64,000 nt of DNA from Moritella sp. 24 (GTDB lineage Bacteria > Pseudomonadota > Gammaproteobacteria > Enterobacterales > Moritellaceae): the NCBI RefSeq assembly GCF_018219155.1, contig NZ_CP056123.1, positions 3,419,505 through 3,483,504 of the forward strand, in the 5' to 3' direction. Shown in pieces: positions 1 to 8,870 of the stretch. The number at the start of each line of letters is the position of its first letter. Position 1 is the first letter of the stretch. The translations under genes and the position numbers were made by a program. The notes under the pieces were generated by a model. That model was not told where the DNA came from and ran no database searches. It worked only from the letters and a program-made list of their open reading frames with translations.

Positions 1-107
1 GTGCTGAACTGGTTGCACATTTACTGCCCAACCTTGCATTAGTCGCCAATGGTGTCATGTATGAAGAACACGTGGGGTATGGTTTCGGACTACAGTTTGA
101 CTTTTAA
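1..107 (+). CDS. C-terminal end of an unidentified, possibly outer-membrane, protein (partial)
   Basis: An open frame enters from the left edge (codons in phase with base 3) and runs 34 residues to a TAA at 105-107. The last residues, GYGFGLQFDF, alternate hydrophobic and polar residues and finish in Phe. That is the usual end of an outer-membrane beta-barrel and a BAM recognition signal, so a barrel protein is plausible. The visible part is too short to name a family. It converges on the acetyltransferase gene downstream, with only about 25 bases between the stop codons and no clear terminator. Confidence 0.45.
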   Translation, partial: AELVAHLLPNLALVANGVMYEEHVGYGFGLQFDF

Positions 108-132
108 TCAAGGGTTCCCCCTATTAAAGCAC

Positions 133-711
133 CTATTCTGACGCTAAACGATATCTCAATACGTGCTGATTTTCTTCTTCACAATAGAACTGATTTAAAA
201 ACACCCCACCACAACTCTCTATTACTTTACGTGATGCAAGGTTGTCCGGATCGCAGGTGATAATTACATCATCAACCATAACAGTCTTCTGAATATTAGA
301 AAGCATGAATTCCGCTACTCCTTGTCCCCTTACTGAAGGTCTTGTTTCATAACCGATATGACCAATAACGTTATTAATATAATCGTTACTCCCCTGTCTC
401 ACCCGTATCGAACCAAGAATAACGCCATTCTCGATACAGAAATAAGTCGTGATAGGCGTCCACCCTTTCGGGAGCTGTTCACCACGCGCATAAGCAATAC
501 GTTTCTTTAGATAAGCGGCGTAATTGTTAAAGATAAATTCATAAAGTACGATGCCATCATCAACACATTCATCAACGTAAGATTTAAACGCAGTTAAATG
601 CGTTATGTTTGCGAGTTCTATTTTTGCAAATTGAGTTTTTGCGGATTGAATATTCATCTGCTCGTTATCCTTAGTGACTCCATTTTTCAATAAGACTATA
701 TCACGCGACAT
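133..711 (-). CDS. GNAT-family N-acetyltransferase
   Basis: A predicted cytoplasmic acyl-CoA-dependent N-acetyltransferase of unknown substrate. The acetyl-CoA-binding motif A is visible as GHIGYETRPSVRGQGVAEFM (the R-x-x-G-x-G/A loop), followed by motif B with ASRKVIESCGG, in which the new residue after the loop packs against CoA. The segment WTPITTYFCIENGVILGSIR is the usual beta2-beta3 strand pair before motif A. The frame is open back to a TTG at 723. I prefer the ATG at 711, which has GAAG six bases upstream; an ATG at 657, with AAGGA about ten bases upstream, is a serious alternative because the conserved fold only begins around IELANITHL. It is a single gene, divergent from ahpC, and could share its regulatory region. 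Confidence 0.8.
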   Translation of the reverse strand: MSRDIVLLKNGVTKDNEQMNIQSAKTQFAKIELANITHLTAFKSYVDECVDDGIVLYEFIFNNYAAYLKKRIAYARGEQLPKGWTPITTYFCIENGVILGSIRVRQGSNDYINNVIGHIGYETRPSVRGQGVAEFMLSNIQKTVMVDDVIITCDPDNLASRKVIESCGGVFLNQFYCEEENQHVLRYRLASE

Positions 712-730
712 GATAAGCTTCAAAACCAGT

Positions 731-769
731 GATTGATATAAACTATCAAATACATAGATTCAATTGAAT
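731..769 (+). promoter_or_regulatory. OxyR-like binding site upstream of ahpC
   Basis: The sequence reads GATTG-N7-CTATC-N5-CATAG-N7-TGAAT. The OxyR pattern is four ATAG/CTAT elements, each separated by 7 bases. Two elements match exactly (CTAT 743-746, ATAG 754-757), one has a single mismatch (ATTG at 732-735) and the last is degenerate. It abuts the predicted -35 of ahpC, the position used by OxyR as an activator. The assignment is inferred from pattern, spacing and the peroxide-stress gene downstream. Confidence 0.6.
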
Positions 770-797
770 TTACCTATTCATAAAATTACCCCATAAT
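769..797 (+). promoter_or_regulatory. Predicted sigma70 promoter of ahpC
   Basis: The -35 is TTTACC (769-774) and the -10 is CATAAT (792-797), separated by 17 bases. The weak -35 next to the OxyR-like site fits an activator-dependent promoter. The leader that follows contains a direct repeat of GCAGCAAGA (about 812-832). The ribosome-binding site is AGGA before the ATG at 871. Confidence 0.5.
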
Positions 798-870
798 CCT
801 TCTCATGGATTCGCAGCAAGATTGCAGCAAGAATCAAATCAAATAATTAACTCATTAATAGGATAACAAC

Positions 871-1428
871 ATGATCAACACTCAAATTAAACCATTCAAC
901 GCAACTGCTTTCAAACAAGGCGAATTCGTAGAAATTTCAGAAAAAGACGTACATGGTAAATGGGCTGTATTCTTCTTCTACCCAGCTGACTTCACGTTTG
1001 TTTGCCCTACTGAACTAGGTGATGTTGCAGACCATTACGAAGAATTACAAAAACGTGGCGTAGAAGTATTCTCAGTATCTACTGACACTCACTTCACTCA
1101 CAAAGCATGGCACGACAGTTCAGACACTATCGGTAAAATAAACTACTTCATGGTAGGCGACCAATCAGGCAACATCACAAACAACTTCAATGTTATGCGT
1201 GAAGGTCAAGGCCTTGCAGACCGTGCAACGTTCCTAGTTGACCCACAAGGTGTTATCCAAGCAATGGAAATCACTGCAGAAGGTATTGGCCGTGACGCTG
1301 AAGACTTAATGCGTAAAGTGAAAGCTGCACAATACGTAGCTGCTAACCCAGGTGAAGTTTGCCCAGCTAAATGGAAAGAAGGCGAAGCAACACTAGCGCC
1401 TTCACTAGACCTAGTAGGTAAAATCTAA
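871..1428 (+). CDS. ahpC: Alkyl hydroperoxide reductase subunit C (2-Cys peroxiredoxin)
   Basis: AhpC reduces H2O2, organic peroxides and peroxynitrite in the cytoplasm and is re-reduced by AhpF. The thioredoxin-fold peroxidatic motif FTFVCPTE places the peroxidatic Cys at residue 45. The resolving Cys lies in GEVCPAKW near the C-terminus (about residue 164), so it is a typical AhpC/Prx1 enzyme. At 185 aa it is close to the 187 aa of E. coli AhpC. An AGGATAACAAC leader precedes the ATG. Codon use is strongly biased, as expected for an abundant protein. ahpF follows after about 225 bases and a hairpin, so ahpC is probably made in excess, as elsewhere, with OxyR-type control upstream. Confidence 0.97.
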   Translation: MINTQIKPFNATAFKQGEFVEISEKDVHGKWAVFFFYPADFTFVCPTELGDVADHYEELQKRGVEVFSVSTDTHFTHKAWHDSSDTIGKINYFMVGDQSGNITNNFNVMREGQGLADRATFLVDPQGVIQAMEITAEGIGRDAEDLMRKVKAAQYVAANPGEVCPAKWKEGEATLAPSLDLVGKI

Positions 1429-1469
1429 TTTAAAGGCCACTTTAAAAACTGATTAACTGAAAATAAGTC

Positions 1470-1504
1470 GACCTCAGCATGCAGCAATAGCTGAGGTCAT
1501 TTAA
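1470..1504 (+). terminator. Hairpin after ahpC (terminator or attenuator)
   Basis: A 9-bp perfect stem, GACCTCAGC (1470-1478) with GCTGAGGTC (1490-1498), has an 11-base loop and is followed by ATTTAAAA. The T-tract is weak, so it may let some transcription through into ahpF and set the AhpC:AhpF ratio. Confidence 0.55.
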
Positions 1505-1534
1505 AAATACATTTTCACGAATGCTCTACAAAAC

Positions 1535-1572
<38 letters not shown>

Positions 1573-1653
1573 TTTTTAAATTAACCAAATTGCTAATCGC
1601 GTTTTAAAAAGCGCACCATATATAGCCATAAGCAGAATTAAAAAGGTGTCACT

Positions 1654-3243
1654 ATGTTAGACCAAAATATGAAAACCCAGTTAAAGGCGTATTTAGAAAA
1701 TTTAAAGACAGAAGTACAACTTGTACTGAGTCTTGATGACAGTGATACCGCGCAAAAATTACATACGTTAGCCAATGATATTGCGTCACTAAGCGAAAAA
1801 GTAATTGTTATTGAAGATCAAAGTGCCAGCGCGCGTAAACCGATTATGCAAGTAGTCAATCCGATCAAACAAACTGCGATTGGTTTTGCTGGTTTACCTA
1901 TGGGGCATGAATTTACCTCGCTAATATTGGCACTACTGCACAGTGGCGGTCACCCAATGAAGCTCGATGCTAAAGTGATTGAGCAAATGGCTAACCTTGA
2001 AGGTGAAATGAACTTTGAAATATTCATTTCATTAAGCTGTCAAAACTGCCCTGATGTTGTACAAGCATTAAATATGATGGCAGCGACTAACCCTAATATT
2101 AAAACAACCATGATTGACGGAGCTGCATTCCAAGACGAAGTTGCCGAACGTAATATCATGGCAGTGCCAAGTGTTTACTTAAACGGTGAAGTATTCACCC
2201 AAGGTCGTATTTCATTAACTGAAATATTATCGAAAGTGGATACTGGCGCAGCAAAAAAACAAGCTATCGCATTAAATGAAAAAGAACCATACGAAGTGCT
2301 TGTCGTAGGTGGTGGTCCAGCGGGCGCATCTGCAGCAATTTATGCCGCACGTAAAGGGATTCGAACAGGTGTTGTTGCCGAACGTTTTGGTGGCCAAGTC
2401 ATGGATACGATGGCGATTGAAAACTTCATTTCAGTAAAAGAAACCCAAGGACCAAAACTTGCAGCGGCACTTGAAGAACACGTAAAAGAATATGACGTGG
2501 ATATCATGAATGAACAACGAGCGGCTGCAGTCGTAAGTGCTGAAAAAACTACCGATGGTTATATTCATGTTGAACTCGATAGCGGCGCAATATTAAAAAG
2601 CCGCAGTGTGATCTTATCAACGGGCGCACGTTGGAGAGAAATGAATGTACCCGGTGAACAAGAATACCGTAACAAAGGCGTGGCTTACTGCCCGCACTGT
2701 GATGGTCCGTTGTTCAAAGGTAAGAAAGTAGCCGTGATCGGTGGCGGTAACTCTGGTATCGAAGCTGCTATCGACTTAGCCGGTATTGTTGAGCATGTGA
2801 CTGTACTTGAATTTGCAGATACTTTACGTGCCGATCAAGTACTTGTAAATAAAGCCAATAGCATGGCTAATATCACGATAATTAAACAAGCACAAACCAC
2901 AGAAGTTATCGGTGATGGTACGCGAGTTACAGCACTTAATTATGTTGACCGCGCGACAGGTGATGCAAAACAGCTCGAACTTGCAGGTATCTTTGTACAA
3001 ATTGGTTTGATGCCAAACAGTGATTTCTTAAAAGACAGTGGTGTTGCTTTATCACCGCGTGGTGAAATTGAAGTGAATGCCAAAGGTGAAACCTCTGTTG
3101 CAGGTATATTCGCAGCCGGTGATGTAACAACAGTACCTTATAAGCAAATCATCATTGCCATGGGTGAAGGTTCAAAAGCCAGCTTAAGTGCTTTTGACCA
3201 CTTAATCCGCACACCAGCACCAGTAGAAGTAAACAACGCGTAA
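1654..3243 (+). CDS. ahpF: Alkyl hydroperoxide reductase subunit F
   Basis: This flavoprotein disulfide reductase passes electrons from NADH through FAD and two Cys pairs to AhpC. The N-terminal thioredoxin-like domain carries SCQNC (Cys129/Cys132). The FAD-binding GGGPAG lies at about 219-224, the central redox pair YCPHCD is Cys346/Cys349, and the NAD-binding GGGNSG follows; the C-terminal FAD motif is FAAGDVTT. The Cys numbering agrees with Salmonella AhpF to within one residue, and 529 aa is close to the usual 521. AAGGTG seven bases before the ATG is a good ribosome-binding site. It is the partner of ahpC just upstream. Confidence 0.97.
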   Translation: MLDQNMKTQLKAYLENLKTEVQLVLSLDDSDTAQKLHTLANDIASLSEKVIVIEDQSASARKPIMQVVNPIKQTAIGFAGLPMGHEFTSLILALLHSGGHPMKLDAKVIEQMANLEGEMNFEIFISLSCQNCPDVVQALNMMAATNPNIKTTMIDGAAFQDEVAERNIMAVPSVYLNGEVFTQGRISLTEILSKVDTGAAKKQAIALNEKEPYEVLVVGGGPAGASAAIYAARKGIRTGVVAERFGGQVMDTMAIENFISVKETQGPKLAAALEEHVKEYDVDIMNEQRAAAVVSAEKTTDGYIHVELDSGAILKSRSVILSTGARWREMNVPGEQEYRNKGVAYCPHCDGPLFKGKKVAVIGGGNSGIEAAIDLAGIVEHVTVLEFADTLRADQVLVNKANSMANITIIKQAQTTEVIGDGTRVTALNYVDRATGDAKQLELAGIFVQIGLMPNSDFLKDSGVALSPRGEIEVNAKGETSVAGIFAAGDVTTVPYKQIIIAMGEGSKASLSAFDHLIRTPAPVEVNNA

Positions 3244-3305
3244 CACTAAGTTACCGTGAAAAGATAAAGCGCACACTCGTCCCCACGTGTAAGGCTTATC
3301 TGTCT

Positions 3306-3338
3306 AACCCAGTTATCTAAAAGGTGACTGGGTTTTAC
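3306..3338 (+). terminator. Rho-independent terminator of ahpF
   Basis: Stem AACCCAGT (3306-3313) pairs with ACTGGGTT (3327-3334), followed by TTTT that overlaps the stem end. It lies about 65 bases after the ahpF stop. Confidence 0.65.
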
Positions 3339-3380
3339 TGTATCAATCTACCTGCACATGCTTCATTTAATATTCTTATC

Positions 3381-3532
3381 CTATTCCTCTAAAAGTATAT
3401 CTAACATTGCTTGGTGATTATTCAGATAATGTTTAGTGACAGAATATGTATCCGTTTCTTCATAATCAACTTCTACTAAACCACCTTCAAGGTGACTGAA
3501 AGTAAATAGTGTTTCAAATCAAATAAGTTCAT
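3381..3532 (-). pseudogene. Small ORF interrupted by a one-base frameshift
   Basis: On the minus strand an ATG at 3532 opens a frame beginning MNLFD that soon ends. The adjacent frame then continues as FSHLEGGLVEVDYEETDTYS and on to a TAG at 3381-3383. Inserting one base in the TTTG of the fifth-sixth codon would give a single 50-residue acidic protein; 152 bases is exactly one short of 51 codons. The coding-like character of the second part (no stop, acidic, balanced residues) suggests a real small gene that decayed, or a sequencing error. I do not recognise the family. GGAT precedes the ATG as a weak ribosome-binding site. Confidence 0.4.
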
Positions 3533-3604
3533 ATTATCCAAATAATTAAATGTTCAAAGCGATGCGCTTATACTTCGGTTTAGCAATTTATTAGGCTTAC
3601 TCGG

Positions 3605-3964
3605 CTATGATTTGTCAGAAGAACATTTCAAGTTACTTTCCCAACACACACCACCTTTTTGTTCGCATTTTTCTAACGTTTTGCCTTTTGCTTCCGCTTC
3701 TGTTTGACCTGTACCGTATACTCCACCAGCTCTGAGATCTTTAATATAGCAGCCCCATGCGCCACTTTTCGTATCCGCAATCACATCATCTTTATCCGTT
3801 TTTTTTGATGATCTAAGGATTAGCACCTCTAATCTTTGTATATCATCCCTGAGCATACGAACTTCTTTTTTAAGTTGATATAACTCTATATCATCATATC
3901 TTTCACTTGCACTAGCCTGCCCAAAAGACAATAAAACTACGACTGCCAAAACGAAACGTTTCAT
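3605..3964 (-). CDS. Small exported protein of unknown function
   Basis: A 119-aa protein with a Sec signal peptide (MKRF, a hydrophobic stretch, then a predicted cut after ASA at about residue 19). A short charged helix follows (about 22-52), rich in Leu at coiled-coil spacing, then a C-terminal module with three Cys (GCYIKDL, EKCEQKGG, CWESNLKC; counting both in the last part, four). The even number of Cys in an exported protein suggests disulfides. The C-terminal part, with repeated Gly and an EAEAKG-type helix, resembles small periplasmic domains, but I cannot assign a family. It stands alone, between the ahp genes and the aap operon terminator. Confidence 0.65.
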   Translation of the reverse strand: MKRFVLAVVVLLSFGQASASERYDDIELYQLKKEVRMLRDDIQRLEVLILRSSKKTDKDDVIADTKSGAWGCYIKDLRAGGVYGTGQTEAEAKGKTLEKCEQKGGVCWESNLKCSSDKS

Positions 3965-4064
3965 TCTTAAATACCATCAATTCAAAAGAAAAGAATTTTA
4001 ACGTTTTTTTATTTTTCTGGACAGGTTTTATCATTGTTTATTGTACTTTATTATTCAAAACACA

Positions 4065-4117
4065 AAAAAGCCTTATCCCAATCCCATCGTAATAATGGAA
4101 TTAGAATAAGGCTTTTT
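4065..4117 (-). terminator. Rho-independent terminator of the aap operon
   Basis: A long imperfect stem, AAAAAGCCTTAT (4065-4076) with ATAAGGCTTTTT (4106-4117), extends inward with most positions paired. The minus-strand RNA ends in a T-run. It starts 16 bases after the aapP stop. Confidence 0.85.
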
Positions 4118-4132
4118 GTAATTGATATTAAC

Positions 4133-4879
4133 TTAGTGCGATAAGATCTGATCTAAGAACAGTTTTAAACGATCTGATTGCGGGTTATCAAAGAACTCAT
4201 GCGGTTCATTTTCTTCGATAATCTGCCCTGCATCCATAAAGATAACACGATCAGCCACTTTCTTAGCAAAGCCCATTTCGTGAGTTACACAAATCATGGT
4301 GATACCTTCATCTGCAAGCTCAACCATTACATCTAGCACTTCTGATACCATCTCAGGATCCAGTGCCGATGTTGGTTCATCAAACAGCATGATCTCCGGA
4401 TTAATACATAAACAACGCGCAATCGCTACACGCTGTTGCTGACCACCAGAAAGCTGATTTGGGAATTTATGCGCTTGGTCGGCAATCTTCACACGTTCTA
4501 GATATTCCATCGCCGTTTTAATTGCTTCATGACGTGGTTTTTTATGTACCCACGTCGGAGCCAATAATAAATTTTCTAATACCGAAAGATGCGGGAACAA
4601 ATTAAAGTGTTGGAATACCATACCCACTTGCGAGCGAATATGACGCACAACTTTTACGTCCTCAATCAGGTTAGTGCCGTTAATATTAATCGAACCTTCC
4701 TGAAATTTTTCAAGATGATTCAAACAACGAATAGTGGTTGATTTACCCGAGCCAGATGGACCACAGATAACGACTTTTTCGCCTTTTTTAATATTTAAGT
4801 TAACGTCTTTAAGTACGTGAAAATCACCATACCATTTGTTAACGTCTTGCATACTGATCATATAATCTTGTTCTGACAT
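4133..4879 (-). CDS. aapP: Amino-acid ABC transporter ATP-binding protein
   Basis: This is the ATPase subunit of a polar/general amino-acid importer, acting on the inner face of the membrane with AapQ and AapM. It shows Walker [10 protein letters not shown] (about 39-47), the Q-loop in [11 protein letters not shown], the signature LSGGQQQR, Walker [13 protein letters not shown] and the switch His in CVTHEM. The 248-aa length is typical of GlnQ/AapP ATPases. It is last in aapJQMP; AAGGA precedes the ATG. A hairpin (about 4895-4935) lies in the short gap after aapM. Confidence 0.93.
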   Translation of the reverse strand: MSEQDYMISMQDVNKWYGDFHVLKDVNLNIKKGEKVVICGPSGSGKSTTIRCLNHLEKFQEGSININGTNLIEDVKVVRHIRSQVGMVFQHFNLFPHLSVLENLLLAPTWVHKKPRHEAIKTAMEYLERVKIADQAHKFPNQLSGGQQQRVAIARCLCINPEIMLFDEPTSALDPEMVSEVLDVMVELADEGITMICVTHEMGFAKKVADRVIFMDAGQIIEENEPHEFFDNPQSDRLKLFLDQILSH

Positions 4880-4936
4880 GATACTTCCTTATACCAATTA
4901 CCTTACGTAAATGGTCAGTTAAATTTACGGTAATTG

Positions 4937-6016
4937 TTAGTGATCGGTGTTGTATCTACGTTCTATCACGCGCGAATATTGCGACATGCTGAAGCAGAAC
5001 ACCCAATAAATCAGAGTAACAAACACATAGCCTTCGATTTCAAAACCAAGCCAACTGGTATCACTATTCGTCAGCGTCACCATCGCTAAGATATCGAACA
5101 AACCAATGATGAGTACCAAGGTCGTATCTTTAAATAACGAGATGAACGAACCAACCAAATTCGGGATAGAGATCTTTAATGCTTGAGGTAGAATAATCAA
5201 AATCATACCTTGCCAATACGTTAAGCCTAATGACTCACTCGCTTCATATTGACCTTTCGGTATAGCTTGTAAACCACCACGAATCACTTCGGCAATATAC
5301 GCGGCTTGGAATAATGTAATACCAATTAACGCCCGTAATAACTTATCAAACTCGATGCCATCGCTAAAGAATAACGGCAGTACTACCGACGCCATAAATA
5401 AGATGGTAATGAGTGGCACACCACGAATAAACTCAATAAAACCAACACATAACGTTTTAACAATTGGCATATTGTCTGACTGACGACCTAACGCTAATAA
5501 GATACCAATTGGGAATGATGCAATAATACCAACCGCAGCCACCAAAATAGTCAGCATTAAACCGCCCCATTTTTCAGTGCCTACCACTTCAAGACCGAGT
5601 CCACCACGGATCAAGATAAAACATACCACTGGGTACAGCAGCATACTGACAAATTTAATCTTAATACTGCTTAAGCGCGGTATAAAAAACACAAAGATAA
5701 TACTTAAGATAGCGACTAAATTCGGACGCCAATGCAATGCTTCAGGGTAGAAGCCATACATAAATTGGTCGAACTTCTCGATAATAAATATCCAGCGAGC
5801 CCCCTCTTTTACCACTTCTTCTTTAGTACCGCTCCATGTCGCATCGAAGATCATCCAATCGAGTAACGGGGGCACAGTGGTATAGATAAAATAGATACCC
5901 AGCAGTGTTAATAGTGTATTAGGAATAGTAGAAAATAAATTCTCTCGTAACCAGAATACCAACCCCTTACTTGTCGAAGGTGCAGGTTTGGCCTCTTTCA
6001 TCGTATAAACAGCCAT
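4937..6016 (-). CDS. aapM: Amino-acid ABC transporter permease AapM
   Basis: An inner-membrane permease of the His/Glu/Gln/Arg/opine (HisM-type) family. Hydrophobic segments run through the protein, and the C-terminal third carries the permease motif EVIRGGLQAIPKGQYEASES, the EAA loop that docks on AapP. Compared with GlnP-type permeases it has a long N-terminal extension with extra membrane segments, as in Rhizobium AapM. I start it at the ATG at 6016 (protein MAVYTMKEA), preceded by AAAGGAAG; the in-frame codon ten residues upstream lies inside aapQ and lacks a ribosome-binding site. Its start is one base from the aapQ stop, so translation is probably coupled. Confidence 0.92.
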   Translation of the reverse strand: MAVYTMKEAKPAPSTSKGLVFWLRENLFSTIPNTLLTLLGIYFIYTTVPPLLDWMIFDATWSGTKEEVVKEGARWIFIIEKFDQFMYGFYPEALHWRPNLVAILSIIFVFFIPRLSSIKIKFVSMLLYPVVCFILIRGGLGLEVVGTEKWGGLMLTILVAAVGIIASFPIGILLALGRQSDNMPIVKTLCVGFIEFIRGVPLITILFMASVVLPLFFSDGIEFDKLLRALIGITLFQAAYIAEVIRGGLQAIPKGQYEASESLGLTYWQGMILIILPQALKISIPNLVGSFISLFKDTTLVLIIGLFDILAMVTLTNSDTSWLGFEIEGYVFVTLIYWVFCFSMSQYSRVIERRYNTDH

Positions 6017-6017
6017 A

Positions 6018-7202
6018 TTATCTTCCTTTAATTTCCATTTTTGCATTAACCCAGTTCAGCAGTAGTGAAATAACAATACTGAAAACAAGATACACAGCCA
6101 TCGTCATAAGAATGATCTCAATAGCCTGCCCTACTTGGTTAAGCGTCGTCCCTGAGAACAAGGTAACAACTTCTGGATAACCGATTGCCGTTGCCAGTGA
6201 TGAGTTTTTCACTAGATTAAGGTATTGATTAATCACAGGTGGAATAATCACACGTAATGCTTGCGGTAAAACAACTTTACGCAAGATCACATGATCTTTT
6301 AAACCTAATGATTTTGCCGCTTCCTTTTGACCTGGGGGTACAGCTTCAATCCCCGCACGCACTGCCTCTGCAATATAAGTCGCGGTATAGATACTCAACG
6401 CAAAAATAAGCGCCAGTAACTCAGGAATAATGGTGATGCCACCTTTGAAGTTAAATCCTTTTAAAGCGGGATACTCAGCACTGATCGGTTGACCTGTAAT
6501 GAAAAAGACCAATAACGGTGCAAGAACGATGATTGCCAACGCGACCTTCACTAATGGAAATTCTTCTCCCGTTAAGTCATGACGTTTAGTTGCCCACTTA
6601 GCTAAAAATACAACGCTAATACACGCCAACAAAAATGCGACTAATATAAATCCACTACCCGATTCAAAGATCGGATCGGGCATGATAAAGCCACGGTTAT
6701 TAATGAAGATAGAATCAAAATAAGAAATACTTTGGCGTGGACTTGGTAGCGCTGCAAGCACCACGTTATACCAAAACAAGATTTGTAATAAAATAGGGAT
6801 ATTACGAAACGTTTCAATGTAAACCAGTGATAGTTTAGCCACTAAATAATTAGATGATAGACGACCAACACCAACCATTAAGCCAATAATAGACGCTAAA
6901 ACAATACCAATAACACCCACTAAAATCGTATTTAATAAACCAACTATAAATACATCTAAAAAGGTTGAACTTGTATCGTCATAAGGGATTAGCGATTGAC
7001 TGATACCAAAACCAGCTGTTTCACCTAAGAATGAAAAACCTGTAGTAATACCCCTTTTTGCTACATTATCAAACATGTTGTTAACGAAGTAAAAAATGCA
7101 TAAAACTACAACAGCCAAAGAAAGCACTTGGAAAATAATCGCACGATTTTGTGGGCTGTTAAATAAACCTTTGGAGGTTGGGGGGAGTTTTGAATTATTC
7201 AT
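6018..7202 (-). CDS. aapQ: Amino-acid ABC transporter permease AapQ
   Basis: The second inner-membrane permease of the importer, pairing with AapM. The EAA-loop motif EAVRAGIEAVPPGQKEAAKS is present in the C-terminal half, and there are about eight hydrophobic segments across 394 aa, including the large periplasmic insert typical of AapQ. The ribosome-binding site is weak (AAGG about 11 bases from the ATG). The gene is separated from aapJ by a strong hairpin terminator, which should lower its expression relative to the binding protein. Confidence 0.92.
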   Translation of the reverse strand: MNNSKLPPTSKGLFNSPQNRAIIFQVLSLAVVVLCIFYFVNNMFDNVAKRGITTGFSFLGETAGFGISQSLIPYDDTSSTFLDVFIVGLLNTILVGVIGIVLASIIGLMVGVGRLSSNYLVAKLSLVYIETFRNIPILLQILFWYNVVLAALPSPRQSISYFDSIFINNRGFIMPDPIFESGSGFILVAFLLACISVVFLAKWATKRHDLTGEEFPLVKVALAIIVLAPLLVFFITGQPISAEYPALKGFNFKGGITIIPELLALIFALSIYTATYIAEAVRAGIEAVPPGQKEAAKSLGLKDHVILRKVVLPQALRVIIPPVINQYLNLVKNSSLATAIGYPEVVTLFSGTTLNQVGQAIEIILMTMAVYLVFSIVISLLLNWVNAKMEIKGR

Positions 7203-7219
7203 AACAAAATAAACCTTTT

Positions 7220-7240
7220 AAAAAAGGGGGCTAAGCCCCC
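7220..7240 (-). terminator. Intercistronic terminator between aapJ and aapQ
   Basis: On the minus strand GGGGGC-TTA-GCCCCC is followed at once by six T. This is a textbook intrinsic terminator, placed between the binding-protein gene and the permease genes. Partial read-through would give much more AapJ than AapQMP. Confidence 0.85.
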
Positions 7241-7251
7241 GATATACCAAG

Positions 7252-7291
7252 GTCACTTCTACATAGCTTACTGAGAATAAGCAGAAGTGAC
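7252..7291 (-). repeat. Inverted repeat downstream of aapJ
   Basis: GTCACTTCT (7252-7260) pairs with AGAAGTGAC (7283-7291), and AGCTTA/TAAGC pair inside it. It sits between the aapJ stop and the terminator, where a stable stem would protect the 3' end of aapJ mRNA. Confidence 0.6.
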
Positions 7292-7303
7292 TGAGGTATT
7301 AAT

Positions 7304-8317
7304 TTATCGAATTGGCATTGCGTACATTAAACCGCCTTGATTCCATAAATTATTGATACCGCGATCAATATTAAGAGGTGAATTTTTACCTACGTTATTT
7401 TCGAACATTTCTTCGTAGTTACCAACTTGCTTAACAATTTGGTAAGCCCAATCAGATTTAAGCCCTAAGTTCTCACCTGCTTTACCAGATACACCAAGTA
7501 GACGTTTCACTGATGGGTTAGCTGATTTTAATTGTTTATCAACATTGCTTGCTGTAACACCTAACTCTTCAGCTTCTAATGTTGCAAACATAGTCCAGCG
7601 TACTACGTTAAACCACTCATCGTCACCTTGACGAACAACTGGACCCAATGGTTCTTTAGAAATAATCTCTGGAAGTACCATTGCAGAATTAGGGTTATCT
7701 AATTTAATTTTCAAACCGTATAACTGCGAAGCATCAGATGTAACAGCGTCACAACGACCTTTTTTGAATGCATCGATTGTTTGACCTGACGTATCAAATG
7801 TAACGGCTTTATATTCCATGTTGTTAGACTTGAAGTAATCCGTAAGGTTAAGCTCTGTTGTTGTACCTGCTTGAATACAGAAAGAAGCGCCATCTAATTC
7901 TTTTGCTGACGTGACACCAAGATCTTTATTAATTAAGAAACCTTGGCCATCATAGTAGTTAACACCTGCAAAATTTAATCCAAGTGAAGTATCACGTGTT
8001 GCAGTCCAAGTCGATGAGCGCGCTAAAACATCAATTTCACCACTTTGTAATGCAGTGAAACGTTCTTTAGCAGTCAGTGGAATAAATTTCACTTTCGATG
8101 CATCACCTAATACAGCTGCGGCAACAGAGCGACAAAAGTCAACGTCAATACCCTTCCAAACGCCTTTTGAGTCAGTCGCTGAAAAGCCAGGGATCCCTGT
8201 AGAAACACCACAGTTTAATACGCCTTTTTTCGTCACTTGCTCTAATGTAGCAGCATTAACTAAATGCGGTAATGTTGATGCTAGACCTAGTATTAAAGCT
8301 ATTTTTGTAACCTTCAT
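7304..8317 (-). CDS. aapJ: Amino-acid ABC transporter periplasmic binding protein
   Basis: This periplasmic solute-binding protein (SBP family 3) delivers L-amino acids to AapQM. It has a Sec signal peptide (MKVTKIALILGLAS, cleavage after VNA at about residue 22). Type II binding-protein features follow: VLNCGVSTGIPGFSA, the family signature GIDVDFCRSVAAAVLGD, and the ligand-site region with LARSSTWTATRDTS. Its 337 aa fits AapJ, which is longer than glutamine-binding GlnH. AAGGAAATTAAT precedes the ATG. It is first in the operon. Confidence 0.94.
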   Translation of the reverse strand: MKVTKIALILGLASTLPHLVNAATLEQVTKKGVLNCGVSTGIPGFSATDSKGVWKGIDVDFCRSVAAAVLGDASKVKFIPLTAKERFTALQSGEIDVLARSSTWTATRDTSLGLNFAGVNYYDGQGFLINKDLGVTSAKELDGASFCIQAGTTTELNLTDYFKSNNMEYKAVTFDTSGQTIDAFKKGRCDAVTSDASQLYGLKIKLDNPNSAMVLPEIISKEPLGPVVRQGDDEWFNVVRWTMFATLEAEELGVTASNVDKQLKSANPSVKRLLGVSGKAGENLGLKSDWAYQIVKQVGNYEEMFENNVGKNSPLNIDRGINNLWNQGGLMYAMPIR

Positions 8318-8757
8318 ATTAATTTCCTTGTCTATTCTTATTATTGTAAATGTTGGGTTTGCAGGTTGATTCGCCGTTTAAACAGCGTAATTATTGTTGA
8401 GTTGTAAAAACAAAATAATCATAAGGGAATTTTTATACAACATCCACGATGCAACAACTGATTAACAAAAGCATTAACAACTATTTGACATTGCTCACGG
8501 TTTTAACATTAAATTAACATGATTATGGCGATTTAAGGTGAATAGTACTTTATGGATATTCACTTTTAGGTTTTTATCCATATTTAATTCCATAATAACA
8601 AGCAATATACTTTAAAGAATACCACTGTATTGATATGGTTTTTAATATCACTAACGCAGATAATCAACCAATTTATAAACCATTACAGGTAATCATTTAG
8701 TCTATGCATTGCTTTAGCTTACTGATGTATAAACAAACATAAGGATAGATGTTGAAA

Positions 8758-8870
8758 GGGATTAATGCTTCATGCCAAGTTCGGTTATTAGCACTAATCT
8801 CCCATAATGCGATTATCACCTCCTCCGATGAGAGGTGCCTATATTCTGTGGTCAGACTCACACAACCACA
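8758..8870. other. Cluster of three stem-loops, possible structured RNA
   Basis: Hairpin 1 pairs GGGATTA-a-TGCT (8758-8769) with AGCA-c-TAATC-t-CCC (8790-8803), with an inner CC/GG pair. Hairpin 2 pairs CACCTC (8817-8822) with GAGGTG (8832-8837). Hairpin 3 pairs TGTGGT (8847-8852) with ACCACA (8865-8870). I could not match them to a riboswitch or known small RNA, and the transcribed strand is not clear. No ORF overlaps them convincingly. Confidence 0.35.

Noticed and set aside
8758-8870. Resemblance to 5S rRNA or a riboswitch
   Set aside because: A few words such as CATGCC look 5S-like, but the stems do not form the 5S fold, and none of the riboswitch cores I know fits.
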